Assembly (NCBI GenBank): GCA_964344685.1 | Contig: CAYFOK010000015.1 | Span: 32,571-96,570 of the forward strand | From: Scalindua sp964344685 | GTDB lineage: Bacteria; Planctomycetota; Brocadiia; Brocadiales; Scalinduaceae | Length of the DNA stretch: 64,000 bases | Reading direction: 5' to 3' | Shown: positions 18,360 through 26,592 of the stretch, one piece after another | Layout of the letters: every line of letters starts with the position of its first letter | How positions within the stretch are numbered: position 1 is the stretch's first letter | Made by a program: the position numbers and the translations under genes | Notes under the pieces: generated by a model | The model's input: the letters and a program-made list of their open reading frames with translations, nothing else | The model's database searches: none | What the model was told of the DNA's origin: nothing

Positions 18360-18587
18360 ATGGAAGAGTTTCCCAAAAAATTAACCGTATATCTAGATAC
18401 CCTTGATGAGAAAGAGAAGGATGAAAAGATCAGGCTGTTTCAGTCATTAGTCGAAGAGGCTCAAGTCCATAAATTTCAAAGTCCACGTTTCTGGGCTATG
18501 AGACAAGTTCTCTCTGGCAGATCGTTGGAGCAGATAAAACGGAACATTAAAAAGAGGATAGCAAAAAAAGCAGATAGGCACTGTTAG
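18360..18587 (+). CDS. small basic protein of unknown function
   Basis: 75 residues, rich in Lys, Glu and Arg and predicted helical. No family recognised. Its start lies two bases after the stop of the preceding 94-residue gene, which is the main support for it being real. The C-terminal KRNIKKRIAKK is strongly basic and could bind nucleic acid; this is only a composition argument. Confidence 0.5.
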   Translation: MEEFPKKLTVYLDTLDEKEKDEKIRLFQSLVEEAQVHKFQSPRFWAMRQVLSGRSLEQIKRNIKKRIAKKADRHC

Positions 18588-19268
18588 AGAGAAAAGTATT
18601 AGAACCAGCTGATATAGAAAAGAGAAAAAGTGCTGCAGTAGAGTTGTATTTTAGAAAAATGGTGTGCGCGACTATTCTTTCAAACTAACATCTCATTACA
18701 CTAACAAAATAAGAAAAAACAATAAATGTTAAAATTTCTAAAATGTTAATAAAATAAAATAAAATCAAAAAGATAGAATATTAAAATACTCATACAAAGT
18801 CACGCACACCGATGAAAATTGTATAGTCAAATCCGAAAAAAGGCAAGTGAAAAACCAACAGTCTGGCCACACTTTTTATACAAAATAGAGGGATTACGGT
18901 ATGAAAAGCTGTTTCAATATTATACAAACCTGAAGGCGAGTATCAAAAAACCATATCACCAATTTAAGTTTTTTAATATTGCTTAAGAACGTATTCCTCT
19001 AGTTTGCAACACCTTACTACATGTAACTATAGATTCCTTCATTTGTTTGAATTGATTGGGTACACTTTTTGCGATAACATAGTGATAGGTGAAAAGATAT
19101 TCTAACTGAATGAATATTAACTATATACCTCCGCCTGTCCGTAAAGGTTGTTCAGTAGCCTCCTTTCCTGCCTTTACGGACAGGAAGCCTTGTATGTTTT
19201 AATTTGAATCACGTAAGTATGTTTGTGTGAAAACGAGTTGCAACTAATAGGATAAAAAAGGATAGTGT
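18588..19268. other. intergenic region with one strong hairpin
   Basis: 681 bases, very AT-rich near 18700-18780. No gene, transposase fragment or RNA gene recognised. It contains the perfect hairpin at 19134-19184, described separately. Confidence 0.55.
19134..19184. repeat. perfect 14-bp inverted repeat hairpin
   Basis: CCTGTCCGTAAAGG (19134-19147) and its exact reverse complement (19171-19184) flank a 23-base loop. No T-run follows on either side, so it is not a standard terminator. It sits about 85 bases before the TPR gene and may be a dispersed repeat or an RNA structure. Confidence 0.6.
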
Positions 19269-19583
19269 ATGACTATTAATAAACTGAAAGAGGGTGAGTT
19301 TCTTTATGCTGAGGGCAAATTGGAAGAGGCTGAAAGCTGCTTTCTGTCCGTAATCGAAGAGGACTCAAAAAATAAAGTTGCGTATAATAACATGGGTGTT
19401 ATTGCCTATAGAATGAATGATTTAGAAAAGGCAGTGGACTATTTTGCCAAATCTTTAAGAGAAGATCCTTATTTTGAAGAAGCGATAACGAATCTTTTCG
19501 ATTTGCTTCATGTCCTGGATTATTCCTCCCTTATGGCATCCTATCTTGATGAGATTATGGCATTTGATCCACAGGTCAATTAA
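19269..19583 (+). CDS. small TPR-repeat protein
   Basis: 104 residues with about two and a half tetratricopeptide repeats. KLKEGEFLYAEGKLEEAESCFLS and VAYNNMGVIAYRMNDLEKAVDYFAKSL show the W/L-G-Y-A-F-A-P spacing. There is no signal peptide. Such short TPR proteins act as protein-binding adaptors; the partner cannot be told. It is transcribed toward the DUF1566 gene on the other strand, with a hairpin between them. Confidence 0.8.
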   Translation: MTINKLKEGEFLYAEGKLEEAESCFLSVIEEDSKNKVAYNNMGVIAYRMNDLEKAVDYFAKSLREDPYFEEAITNLFDLLHVLDYSSLMASYLDEIMAFDPQVN

Positions 19584-19640
19584 AACCCGGGGAAAATGAT
19601 ACTTGTTTTCTTATAGCCTTTAACAGACTTTCTTCGCACG

Positions 19641-19673
19641 GTGCCCTGATTGTGTTCTCTGCAATCAGGGCAC
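19641..19673. terminator. hairpin between convergent genes (bidirectional terminator candidate)
   Basis: GTGCCCTGATTG (19641-19652) pairs perfectly with 19662-19673 around a 9-base loop. It lies between the TPR gene (+) and the DUF1566 gene (-). T-tracts are weak on both sides, so termination strength is uncertain. Confidence 0.6.
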
Positions 19674-19679
19674 ACCTCC

Positions 19680-20297
19680 TTATTGTATTTTATTAATTGA
19701 ACGGATCGGACGGACATAGTTGCTGGCATTATCGTATACCCAGCATGCGTTACCACCGCCGTAACCACCAGTGTAGCGTACACTCCAAGCACCATCCAGA
19801 TAGCTTGCACTGTCATTTTCGTCGCCTGTCCAGATACCGGTTTGTTTCGCATCAAACACAGGGTCTATGTATAGGTCGCTTGCATTTATTTCCGGTTCCA
19901 GCAGTGATATCGCCTCTTCAACAGTAGGCAGTCTCCAGTCGGAATGTCCGGCATATCCCCTGTCGTTTAAATCTTTTACCCATTGTTTCGCTTTAGGCCA
20001 ATCCATCTCTTTATCAGAGCCGGATTGATGCCAGATCAAGCCTGTGGTGTGATCTATTACCACACTATCACCATTAATCGACTTGCTTTCAAAACTATTA
20101 TTGATTGTACTATAACCGTAAAATCCATAGTCGTGTTTTTTGACTACAAAAACATTTGGGGTGAACTGAACCTGCATAGCAATTAAATCTCTATAAGACG
20201 AGCGCAGAGTGTATTGTGGTTTTTCTTCTGCTTTTATAAGTGGAGCAGAAAGAAGTACAAATAATACGATTATGATATGTAGTAGATATTTTTTCAT
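19680..20297 (-). CDS. secreted DUF1566 (Lcl C-terminal-like) protein
   Basis: 205 residues from the ATG at 20297, chosen because MKKYLLHIIIVLFVLLSAPLIKA is a clean Sec signal peptide; upstream in-frame ATGs would add up to 18 hydrophobic residues. The mature protein carries a DUF1566 domain: VIDHTTGLIWHQSG, then WVKDLNDRGYAGHSDWRLPT, EEAISLLEP, TGIWTGDEND and a final PIRSI. The domain has a C-type-lectin-like fold and occurs on secreted or surface proteins, often with unknown ligands. It is convergent with the TPR gene. The start has no clear ribosome site. Confidence 0.85.
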   Translation of the reverse strand: MKKYLLHIIIVLFVLLSAPLIKAEEKPQYTLRSSYRDLIAMQVQFTPNVFVVKKHDYGFYGYSTINNSFESKSINGDSVVIDHTTGLIWHQSGSDKEMDWPKAKQWVKDLNDRGYAGHSDWRLPTVEEAISLLEPEINASDLYIDPVFDAKQTGIWTGDENDSASYLDGAWSVRYTGGYGGGNACWVYDNASNYVRPIRSINKIQ

Positions 20298-20438
20298 TTT
20301 AAGCATTTGTTGAGAAATTAGAAAAATAAGAGAAAATTTTGAAAATATCAATTATAAACGCAGGAGTGAATTAGGCAAGTTTTTTCTAATTCAGGCTGGA
20401 CAAACAGGTTTTGATTACATAAGAGGGCAGTGGAGAGG

Positions 20439-20536
20439 GGGTATGGCATAGATAACAGCATTCCTGCCTTTATCATTCCTTTGCGGCGCCGGTGTGAAAA
20501 TCCTTTTTCCTTTTAGTGTTAATCTGTGCCATACCC
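20439..20536. repeat. 98-bp element with inverted terminal repeats (MITE-like or large hairpin)
   Basis: GGGTATGGCA (20439-20448) recurs as its reverse complement TGCCATACCC at 20527-20536, with further partial pairing inside (TAGATAAC with GTTAATCT). It sits just past the stop of the HD-GYP gene. It could be a non-autonomous mobile element or a 3' structure of that transcript. Confidence 0.5.
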
Positions 20537-20541
20537 TATTT

Positions 20542-21531
20542 TCAGTTTCTTAATTTCTCAAATTTCCTCTGCTCTTCGCGTGGATCGTAAGGACCTAAAA
20601 AACGTATAAAATCAACGAACAGCTCCCTGTCAAAGCAGTTGAGCATCTTTTCCTTCATCTCTAAAAGGGCTTTGAAGGGTCTTATTGCGTCTGAATACGG
20701 TCTTTTCGATGTTAATGCGTCGTATACATCTATTATGCGTGCAATCTTGCCGTAAAGGTGTATCTCATATTTTCTGAGCCCATATGGATAGCCGGTACCA
20801 TCATAATTTTCATGATGTTGTAGTGTTATTATGTACTCATGTTTTAATTTACATCCGGTCTCCTTTAATACTTCTACACCCATTTCAGGATGTTCTTTGA
20901 TTTTCTCAAATTCTTCCTTTGTCAGTTTTCCATTCTTATTAAGGATATCGGTACTGATCCTTGTTTTGCCGACATCATGCAGGAGTATGCCTGAACATAG
21001 ATTCTTTAGAACGTCATCATCGAGACCGATGTTCTTTCCAAACAAGGTACCTACAGCAGCCACATTTACAGAATGAGTATAGGTATGGTATTCATGTACG
21101 GCAATTTTCAGCAGGCTGTGTGCGGCATTACAATCTTGTAGAATATAATCAACCATGTTGTGCGCAAAGGCCTGTGTTCTGCTGACGTTTCCGGTCTTTG
21201 GATCTTTAAAGAGATCCTTTGCCAGATAGGTAGCAACGTTATGGACTATACCTGTTTTTTCATCAGAAGGAATTCTTGAATCTGATATGATATCCTGAAA
21301 ATTAGATTCCAGATATTCGTAATACTTCTGCTGATCATCCTTTTTTATAAAAAGCCTGTTGATATTTTTTTCCAGCAGCATTTCCCTTTTGTCGTTTTCA
21401 AAGATAGCATCTCCTCTGCAATAGAGTATATATCGGCTGTCAGAACTTGTTTTCATCAACAAGTAAAGATCGCAGCCAACTATAGTATCACTTCGTAAAC
21501 TGCATGATTTAATGGGTAAGTAGTGAGACAT
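20542..21531 (-). CDS. HD-GYP domain protein, paralogue of the one at 12979-13986
   Basis: 329 residues. It has the same build as the first HD-GYP protein: a small N-terminal domain (CDLYLLMKTSSDSRYILYCR...), a helical linker, then the hydrolase with YTHSVNVAA, LLHDVGK, HHENYDGTGYP and the shared tail DVYDALTSKRPYSDAIRPFKALLEM. Metal ligands and the GYP signature are intact, so it should hydrolyse cyclic-di-GMP. It is on the opposite strand about 6.5 kb away from its paralogue, so this is an older duplication rather than a tandem one. The next gene upstream on this strand (21593-22435) may be cotranscribed. Confidence 0.9.
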   Translation of the reverse strand: MSHYLPIKSCSLRSDTIVGCDLYLLMKTSSDSRYILYCRGDAIFENDKREMLLEKNINRLFIKKDDQQKYYEYLESNFQDIISDSRIPSDEKTGIVHNVATYLAKDLFKDPKTGNVSRTQAFAHNMVDYILQDCNAAHSLLKIAVHEYHTYTHSVNVAAVGTLFGKNIGLDDDVLKNLCSGILLHDVGKTRISTDILNKNGKLTKEEFEKIKEHPEMGVEVLKETGCKLKHEYIITLQHHENYDGTGYPYGLRKYEIHLYGKIARIIDVYDALTSKRPYSDAIRPFKALLEMKEKMLNCFDRELFVDFIRFLGPYDPREEQRKFEKLRN

Positions 21532-21592
21532 TATTTTAGCCTTTATGTTAATTTCTATCAGTTGAATTTAATGTTTATTCTGTGTGCTTCTT

Positions 21593-22435
21593 TCAGCCAT
21601 GGGCCATGAATTTTTCATACCATTTCCTTTTGTCAGCCTGATCTGTTTGCCTTATCAATGTTCCAAGGAGGCATGTTTCCTCATAGTCTTCAAGTGTTGC
21701 TGCAAAATCAATTACTATAGTTTCATCAAACGGTCTGGCGACACATAATCTTGGGATCATGTTTAATGTGTGTTTTCTTTCCAGATTTACCGGATTTTCA
21801 AATAGGAACCTGATTGTTTTGCGATTAGATTTAGAGAGAAGAGGAAGTTTCTTAGAGAGGGCATCATTTCCGAATATATGAAACAGAAACATCTTCTGGT
21901 TAATATTTAAAATTTCAGTAGCATTAGTGTGTATTTCAAAAAAACACTTATTCTCTTTCGCATCTTTTTGTAAATTCAAATTCCACAAATTAATTTCAAG
22001 CGGGTCAGGTATAAACTCTTCAGGATGAAAATCAAGGCCTGGAAACTGAGATTGCATTCTTGATAAATGTCTGTTCTCTTCAATAATGTTGTTAAAGATA
22101 GTATTATCCTGAATACATCCTAATATTGCATGAGCACTTTTATCATCTCCTTTTACGGTGTAATTGACTGAATTAGCAACTAGAAAAGAGTCAAATCTTA
22201 CTTTATCGATCTTTCTCCTTTTCATCACCTCTCCCATTGCCAGTGTTTTTAGATAACCCTCATGCCCGATCTCTTTCCTCTTTTGCCAGGCCGCATTTCT
22301 GTTGTTACTCCATATTTCAGCATACATTCTGTATTCAATAAGCTCTCTAAGATATGAAATGCTGTTGGGGTAAAATTCTGTTAAAATTTCCTGTAATGCA
22401 CCTTTTTTTATCTCTCTCTGGTCAATGTTCATCAT
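21593..22435 (-). CDS. protein of unknown function
   Basis: 280 residues from the ATG at 22435 (a second ATG follows immediately); a TTG 54 bases upstream would add a hydrophobic stretch but has no better support. Predicted mainly helical at the N-terminus and mixed afterwards, with no membrane segment in this version. It has a cysteine in ILGCIQD and CCVARPFDE-like strands near the C-terminus, but no motif I can assign. It ends about 60 bases before the HD-GYP gene on the same strand, which suggests a shared transcript and a possible signalling role. Confidence 0.65.
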   Translation of the reverse strand: MMNIDQREIKKGALQEILTEFYPNSISYLRELIEYRMYAEIWSNNRNAAWQKRKEIGHEGYLKTLAMGEVMKRRKIDKVRFDSFLVANSVNYTVKGDDKSAHAILGCIQDNTIFNNIIEENRHLSRMQSQFPGLDFHPEEFIPDPLEINLWNLNLQKDAKENKCFFEIHTNATEILNINQKMFLFHIFGNDALSKKLPLLSKSNRKTIRFLFENPVNLERKHTLNMIPRLCVARPFDETIVIDFAATLEDYEETCLLGTLIRQTDQADKRKWYEKFMAHG

Positions 22436-22838
22436 AATCTTTAAATCCAGCAGAATAAAAAGTAGTATAGACCCAGATACAATCAGCAACAGCTATTCCA
22501 TTTTATAATATATTATTTTCTGTTCTTCTAAGTAATTTAGGGTGATAGACATATATCAGCAATCAATAATTTAAGCCATCCGGGGGATAACATTATCATT
22601 GTGTCAATATGAAGCATATGTACGTTATTAAATGATAATTGTGTGCCACAGTAAATCTATGGTAAGCACATACGCAACCCTATAATCATAAATTAAGAAG
22701 GGGCAGGTGCTTCCTAAAGAAATAGAAAGTGTAAAGAAAAAAAGTGGACATTTCTCAGAAAAGGGAGAAAATAAAGTAAAAGGAAATACTTGAGCAACTA
22801 CAAGGAGATTAGGTTCAATAACTAGAAAGGGGCCGTAG
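22436..22838. other. divergent intergenic region
   Basis: 403 bases between genes that point away from each other, so it should carry promoters for both. No specific promoter, operator or RNA was recognised. Confidence 0.5.
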
Positions 22839-23621
22839 ATGAGTATAGCAGATTATAATTCAGAAAAGAATCAAACTATTAAAGAGAAATTTGTAGACAA
22901 AGAGGTCTTTGGGTCTATCTGTTCATTAATGGAAAGGATCATCAAGTGTGAAAAAAAAGAGGTATCTATTGAAAGAGATATCCTGGGATCTATGACTACA
23001 TTAATGGAGGATATTATCAAAAGCGGGCGGAAGGATGGATCTGCTGAGAGAGAGATCCTTAAGCGTACAGGAGCATTAATGGAGTCGATAAAAGGGAACA
23101 AGAACTGTGAGTTATTCAATGAGATAGAAAATCTGTACAAATTCCGTATTGATATTCCGGAAGTAAAAGATCTGAAGGTCCATGAAAAGGTGAAATTCTC
23201 AAGAGGCGACGTTCTGGAAACAGAAAGAGAGAGGATAGTAAAAGAGATAGGGGAGAAGATTGCTGAATTGAAAGGTGAAGAGAGCTTTAGCGATATGATA
23301 TTGGCAGATGGAGAGATATCAGAGGAGACAAACAGAGTTAACCAGGCAGATATAGATGACCGGATTTCTGAACTGGAGGATTGCCTGCCGGACATTGAGA
23401 ATGCAAGAGGCGAAATGCAGGAGATTTGTGAATGGATACACGTTTCAAACTGGCTGCATGACAGGCTGCGGGAAAAGGGGCATCCTGTCTGGAATGATGG
23501 CAATGTATATGTATGGGGAAGGACTACTACAGGAAAGGCAATATTGTTTGATGACGTGATATCCGAAATATGCAACGATATGGAGATATTTGAAGGACAG
23601 AAGAACGAATGGAAGGTATAA
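22839..23621 (+). CDS. coiled-coil protein with three N-terminal repeats, function unknown
   Basis: 260 residues, acidic and helical. Residues about 20-93 hold three tandem copies of a 25-residue unit: (D)KEVFGSICSLMERIIKC, ERDILGSMTTLMEDIIKS, EREILKRTGALMESIKGN. A coiled coil follows (about 120-195), then a different C-terminal part with WIHVSNWLHDRL and PVWNDGNVYVWGRTTTGKAI, which may be a small globular domain. There is no signal peptide. I recognise no family. The start has AAGGGG upstream. Its neighbours give no hint of function. Confidence 0.7.
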   Translation: MSIADYNSEKNQTIKEKFVDKEVFGSICSLMERIIKCEKKEVSIERDILGSMTTLMEDIIKSGRKDGSAEREILKRTGALMESIKGNKNCELFNEIENLYKFRIDIPEVKDLKVHEKVKFSRGDVLETERERIVKEIGEKIAELKGEESFSDMILADGEISEETNRVNQADIDDRISELEDCLPDIENARGEMQEICEWIHVSNWLHDRLREKGHPVWNDGNVYVWGRTTTGKAILFDDVISEICNDMEIFEGQKNEWKV

Positions 23622-23787
23622 AGTACAATTGGCTGACTTGGAATAAGAGAGAGGTTCGGTAGATACTAAAACAGTTAAACCAGAGGGAGTAGGGTTTTTT
23701 TATTTTGGTTGAAATCAGGCTGCGCTGAATAGAACTGCGACTAACCTGCCGTGGAAAACGTTATTTATAAAGGACAATCATATATTT

Positions 23788-24576
23788 ATGCCCAGATCAT
23801 GCAAACGTTCCTTTGAATTTGCATCACAATTCAAATTTTATAAAGAATTGAATGACTTTCTTCCGGTTAACAGGCGAAATCAATTCTTTTCTTATCTCTT
23901 CAATGGAAGCCCATCAATTAAAGACCCTATAGAGGCGATCGGAGTGCCTCATACAGAGGTAGACCTAATCACTGTCAAAGGACGATCCGTAGGGTTTGGA
24001 TACCGATTAAAACCTGGCGACAGTGTTCAGGTGTATCCTGTCGGAGCAGACATTACATTAAAATCTATTGTAAAGCTCAGGGATAAGCCTTTGCGAGAGG
24101 ATGCTTTTATCCTTGATGTTCATCTGGGTAAACTTGCCAGGATGCTCAGAATGCTGGGTTTTGATACTGTTTATGAGATTGATTATGATGATCCAGAAAT
24201 TATCAGGAGAGCTCTACAGGAAAACCGCATTATCATAACCAGAGACCGCCTCCTTCTGCATGCGAAGGTCGTTGTTCATGGATACTGTGTCAGATCAACA
24301 GATTCAGAGGAACAACTCCGTGAAGTGCTTGACCGGTTTGATCTCTATCCACATATGAGACCATTCTACAGATGTATGATCTGTAATTGCAAGGTGAGGG
24401 GCGTGGAAAAATCTGAGATTCTCCACCGTTTGGAACCGAAGACTATTCTCTACTTTGATAAATTTTATACGTGTGAAGGGTGTAATAGAATTTACTGGAA
24501 TGGTTCGCATCATGACAAGCTCAAGGACAGGTTTGAAAAGATTAGTCAGTTCCAGGAAGACAAAAAGAGAATATGA
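23788..24576 (+). CDS. Mut7-C RNase domain protein with N-terminal ubiquitin-like domain
   Basis: 262 residues. Residues about 1-95 form the ubiquitin-like (ThiS-type) Mut7-C accessory domain ending in KPGDSVQVYPVG. Residues about 110-255 are the Mut7-C PIN-like nuclease: FILDVHLGKLARMLRMLGFDT, the conserved ENRIIITRDR acidic segment, then a zinc ribbon with CMICNC and CEGCNRIYW. It is predicted to be a metal-dependent ribonuclease; the cellular target is not known. Its stop overlaps the start of the next gene by 4 bases (ATGA), so the two are translationally coupled. Confidence 0.88.
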   Translation: MPRSCKRSFEFASQFKFYKELNDFLPVNRRNQFFSYLFNGSPSIKDPIEAIGVPHTEVDLITVKGRSVGFGYRLKPGDSVQVYPVGADITLKSIVKLRDKPLREDAFILDVHLGKLARMLRMLGFDTVYEIDYDDPEIIRRALQENRIIITRDRLLLHAKVVVHGYCVRSTDSEEQLREVLDRFDLYPHMRPFYRCMICNCKVRGVEKSEILHRLEPKTILYFDKFYTCEGCNRIYWNGSHHDKLKDRFEKISQFQEDKKRI

Positions 24577-25127
24577 TAACAGAACAAAAGAATCAAACGT
24601 TTATCTATAGAATTGACAGTGAAAATAAAATTATCTATGTAAGTCCAAGTTGGGACGATTTTGCTCGTGAAAACGGTACGCCTGAGCTGTGTGAAAAGAA
24701 TGTTAAAGGCCAGCCACTTTTAGATTTTTTTTCAGGAATGGAAGTTAAGCATCTATACAAAATTATGTTTGACAAAATGCGTAATACACAGAAATATATA
24801 GAGCTACCTTTCCGCTGTGACAGCCCAAAGGTACGCCGCTATATGCATACGAAATTATCATGCATCGATCCAGAGGCTATTGAATTTGAAACACATATTC
24901 TTCGTGAGGAATTGCGCCTTGAAGTAGAGTTGCTTAATACAGATGCAAAACGTGGAGAGGGGTTGATAGTATTATGTGCGTGGTGTAAATGTGTAAAAAC
25001 ACCCGCTGGCTGGATGGAAGTGGAGGATGCAATTTATGAGATGGAACTATTTGACCATGCTGAGTTCCCAAAGATTACACATGGTATTTGTGACAAGTGT
25101 TTGCTCGTGGTCAAGAATAAACTATAA
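24573..25127 (+). CDS. PAS-like sensory protein with C-terminal CxxC...CxxC tail
   Basis: 184 residues. Residues about 8-110 resemble a PAS domain (FIYRIDSENKIIYVSPSWDDFA at the start). The tail has CAWCKCVKTPAGWMEVEDAI and, about 45 residues on, THGICDKC. This cysteine tail, usually ICxWCKKIR...W..LE.YI...SHGICPEC, occurs after PAS or receiver domains in many bacteria and probably binds zinc or iron; its function is not established. Translation is coupled to the Mut7-C nuclease through an ATGA overlap, so the pair may act together, perhaps as a sensor and an RNA-cutting effector (inference). Confidence 0.78.
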   Translation: MITEQKNQTFIYRIDSENKIIYVSPSWDDFARENGTPELCEKNVKGQPLLDFFSGMEVKHLYKIMFDKMRNTQKYIELPFRCDSPKVRRYMHTKLSCIDPEAIEFETHILREELRLEVELLNTDAKRGEGLIVLCAWCKCVKTPAGWMEVEDAIYEMELFDHAEFPKITHGICDKCLLVVKNKL

Positions 25128-25186
25128 GAAGATAGAATAATATACAGTAAAAGGGTACATATACTAGAATCACAATACCGTACTTC

Positions 25187-25777
25187 TCACATTTCCAAAG
25201 ACCCAATCATCTCTTCGGTATCCACGATATAGGCAAATCCATAAGCCAGGTTTTTCAGTGCTGCAGTATGCAATTCTATTACGGCAGAGGCACATGCATC
25301 CGCAACGATGAAAACACGAAGGTCCTGATCAAAGGCTGACCTTGCCGTAGTCTCTACACAGCAATTAGTCATAACACCGGTAATGATTATGTCATTCACA
25401 CCGGCACTCTTGAGCCTCTGGTAAAGATCGGTTTCCTTGAATGAGTTGTACCTGTTCTTGTCGATTATGCTTTCAGGAGGAGCATTGAGTTTGTCAATTA
25501 GTTTCCATTCATCTGATCCGTATATGATCAGGTCTCCCCACCATCTTGAAAGCATGCTTCCATCATTTTTATTTCTGTGGCCGTGTCGGGTATAAAATAC
25601 ATTAACTCCTTTTTTCAGGCATACTTCTGTCAATGAAATGATGTTCTTAATGATGGGTTCGGCTATAGAGCGAAAATACTCCTGCATATCCACCACAAGG
25701 AGGGCAGTTTTACCCGGTGCAGGGTCAGCCTGTCTGATGTTATATTTAGCTATTAGTGAAATTATATCTTTTGCCAT
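25187..25777 (-). CDS. isochorismatase-family cysteine hydrolase
   Basis: 196 residues, typical length. The catalytic triad is visible: D30 in LLVVDMQ, K107 in IDKNRYNSF and C140 in GVMTNCCVETTAR; the cis-peptide VMT motif precedes the cysteine. There is no signal peptide. Members hydrolyse isochorismate, nicotinamide, N-carbamoyl amines or ureas, and the exact substrate cannot be deduced here. It lies 60 bases downstream of rsmE on the same strand and may share its transcript. Confidence 0.87.
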   Translation of the reverse strand: MAKDIISLIAKYNIRQADPAPGKTALLVVDMQEYFRSIAEPIIKNIISLTEVCLKKGVNVFYTRHGHRNKNDGSMLSRWWGDLIIYGSDEWKLIDKLNAPPESIIDKNRYNSFKETDLYQRLKSAGVNDIIITGVMTNCCVETTARSAFDQDLRVFIVADACASAVIELHTAALKNLAYGFAYIVDTEEMIGSLEM

Positions 25778-25837
25778 TTGCTTTCTATTCCGGTTATATG
25801 GTCTTTTCTATAATCTATTCGATTATACTCTAACAGT

Positions 25838-26548
25838 CTACATCAATCTTGATACCAGGCCTGAGATGGCGCTCTCTACATGCAGAGTTCTCTCTCCAAG
25901 GTGAACGGCAGTAAATCCACACTCGATTAATTTATTGATTTCATACGTGATAAATCCTCCTTCAGGGCCAACCGCAAGCGTTACCGGATTACCAATATTA
26001 TAAGGACAATGTTCTGACGAATACGGATGAGCGACAAAGGGTGTGGTGCCTTTTATAATATCAGGTAATTCGTCTTCCACGAAGGGTTTAAACAGTGGGC
26101 GAATAAAAACTTCGGGAACAATAGTGTCCTGTCCCTGTTCAAGCCCAGTAATTAGATATTTGTTCAAACATTCTTCTTTCAGCACAGGGCTTTTCCAGAA
26201 ACTTTTCTCTACACGATATGAGTTAATTACTATGATTTTTTTAATTCCCATAGCGCTTGCCTGTGTTATGACACGCTTAAAAACCCTTGGCCTCACCATG
26301 GCAAAGATGAGTGTCAGTTCGAGAGGCGCAGGCGGTTCTCTATCCAGGACTACATCCATTTCAATCTTGTTTTCATCAATATGGGTAATTCCGCCCTGCC
26401 CAATATTTCCATTTACCAGACCAACACGCAATTCATCTCCAACCGATGGCCTGTTTACCTTGCGAATGTGTTCAAGACGATGGTCCTGAATACGTACCCG
26501 TCCCGTGCCTTCTATAAAATCATTCTCAAACAAGATAATAAGATTCAT
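25838..26548 (-). CDS. rsmE: 16S rRNA (uracil-1498-N3)-methyltransferase
   Basis: 236 residues, the usual RsmE size. The N-terminal PUA-like domain (HIRKVNRPSVGDELRV) precedes a SPOUT methyltransferase. The knot region shows the family signature GPEGGFITYEI and LGERTLHVESA. It methylates U1498 in the decoding region of the small ribosomal subunit using SAM. Signature and length are complete. It is followed on the same strand by the isochorismatase-family gene. Confidence 0.94.
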   Translation of the reverse strand: MNLIILFENDFIEGTGRVRIQDHRLEHIRKVNRPSVGDELRVGLVNGNIGQGGITHIDENKIEMDVVLDREPPAPLELTLIFAMVRPRVFKRVITQASAMGIKKIIVINSYRVEKSFWKSPVLKEECLNKYLITGLEQGQDTIVPEVFIRPLFKPFVEDELPDIIKGTTPFVAHPYSSEHCPYNIGNPVTLAVGPEGGFITYEINKLIECGFTAVHLGERTLHVESAISGLVSRLM

Positions 26549-26592
26549 AATACATTGATTTCGCTAGCAATAGGGTACGGACTTTTCAAGTC

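Noticed and set aside
19057..19072. GGGTACACTTTTTGC as a sigma-54 site
   Set aside because: Several mismatches and about 195 bases from the next gene.
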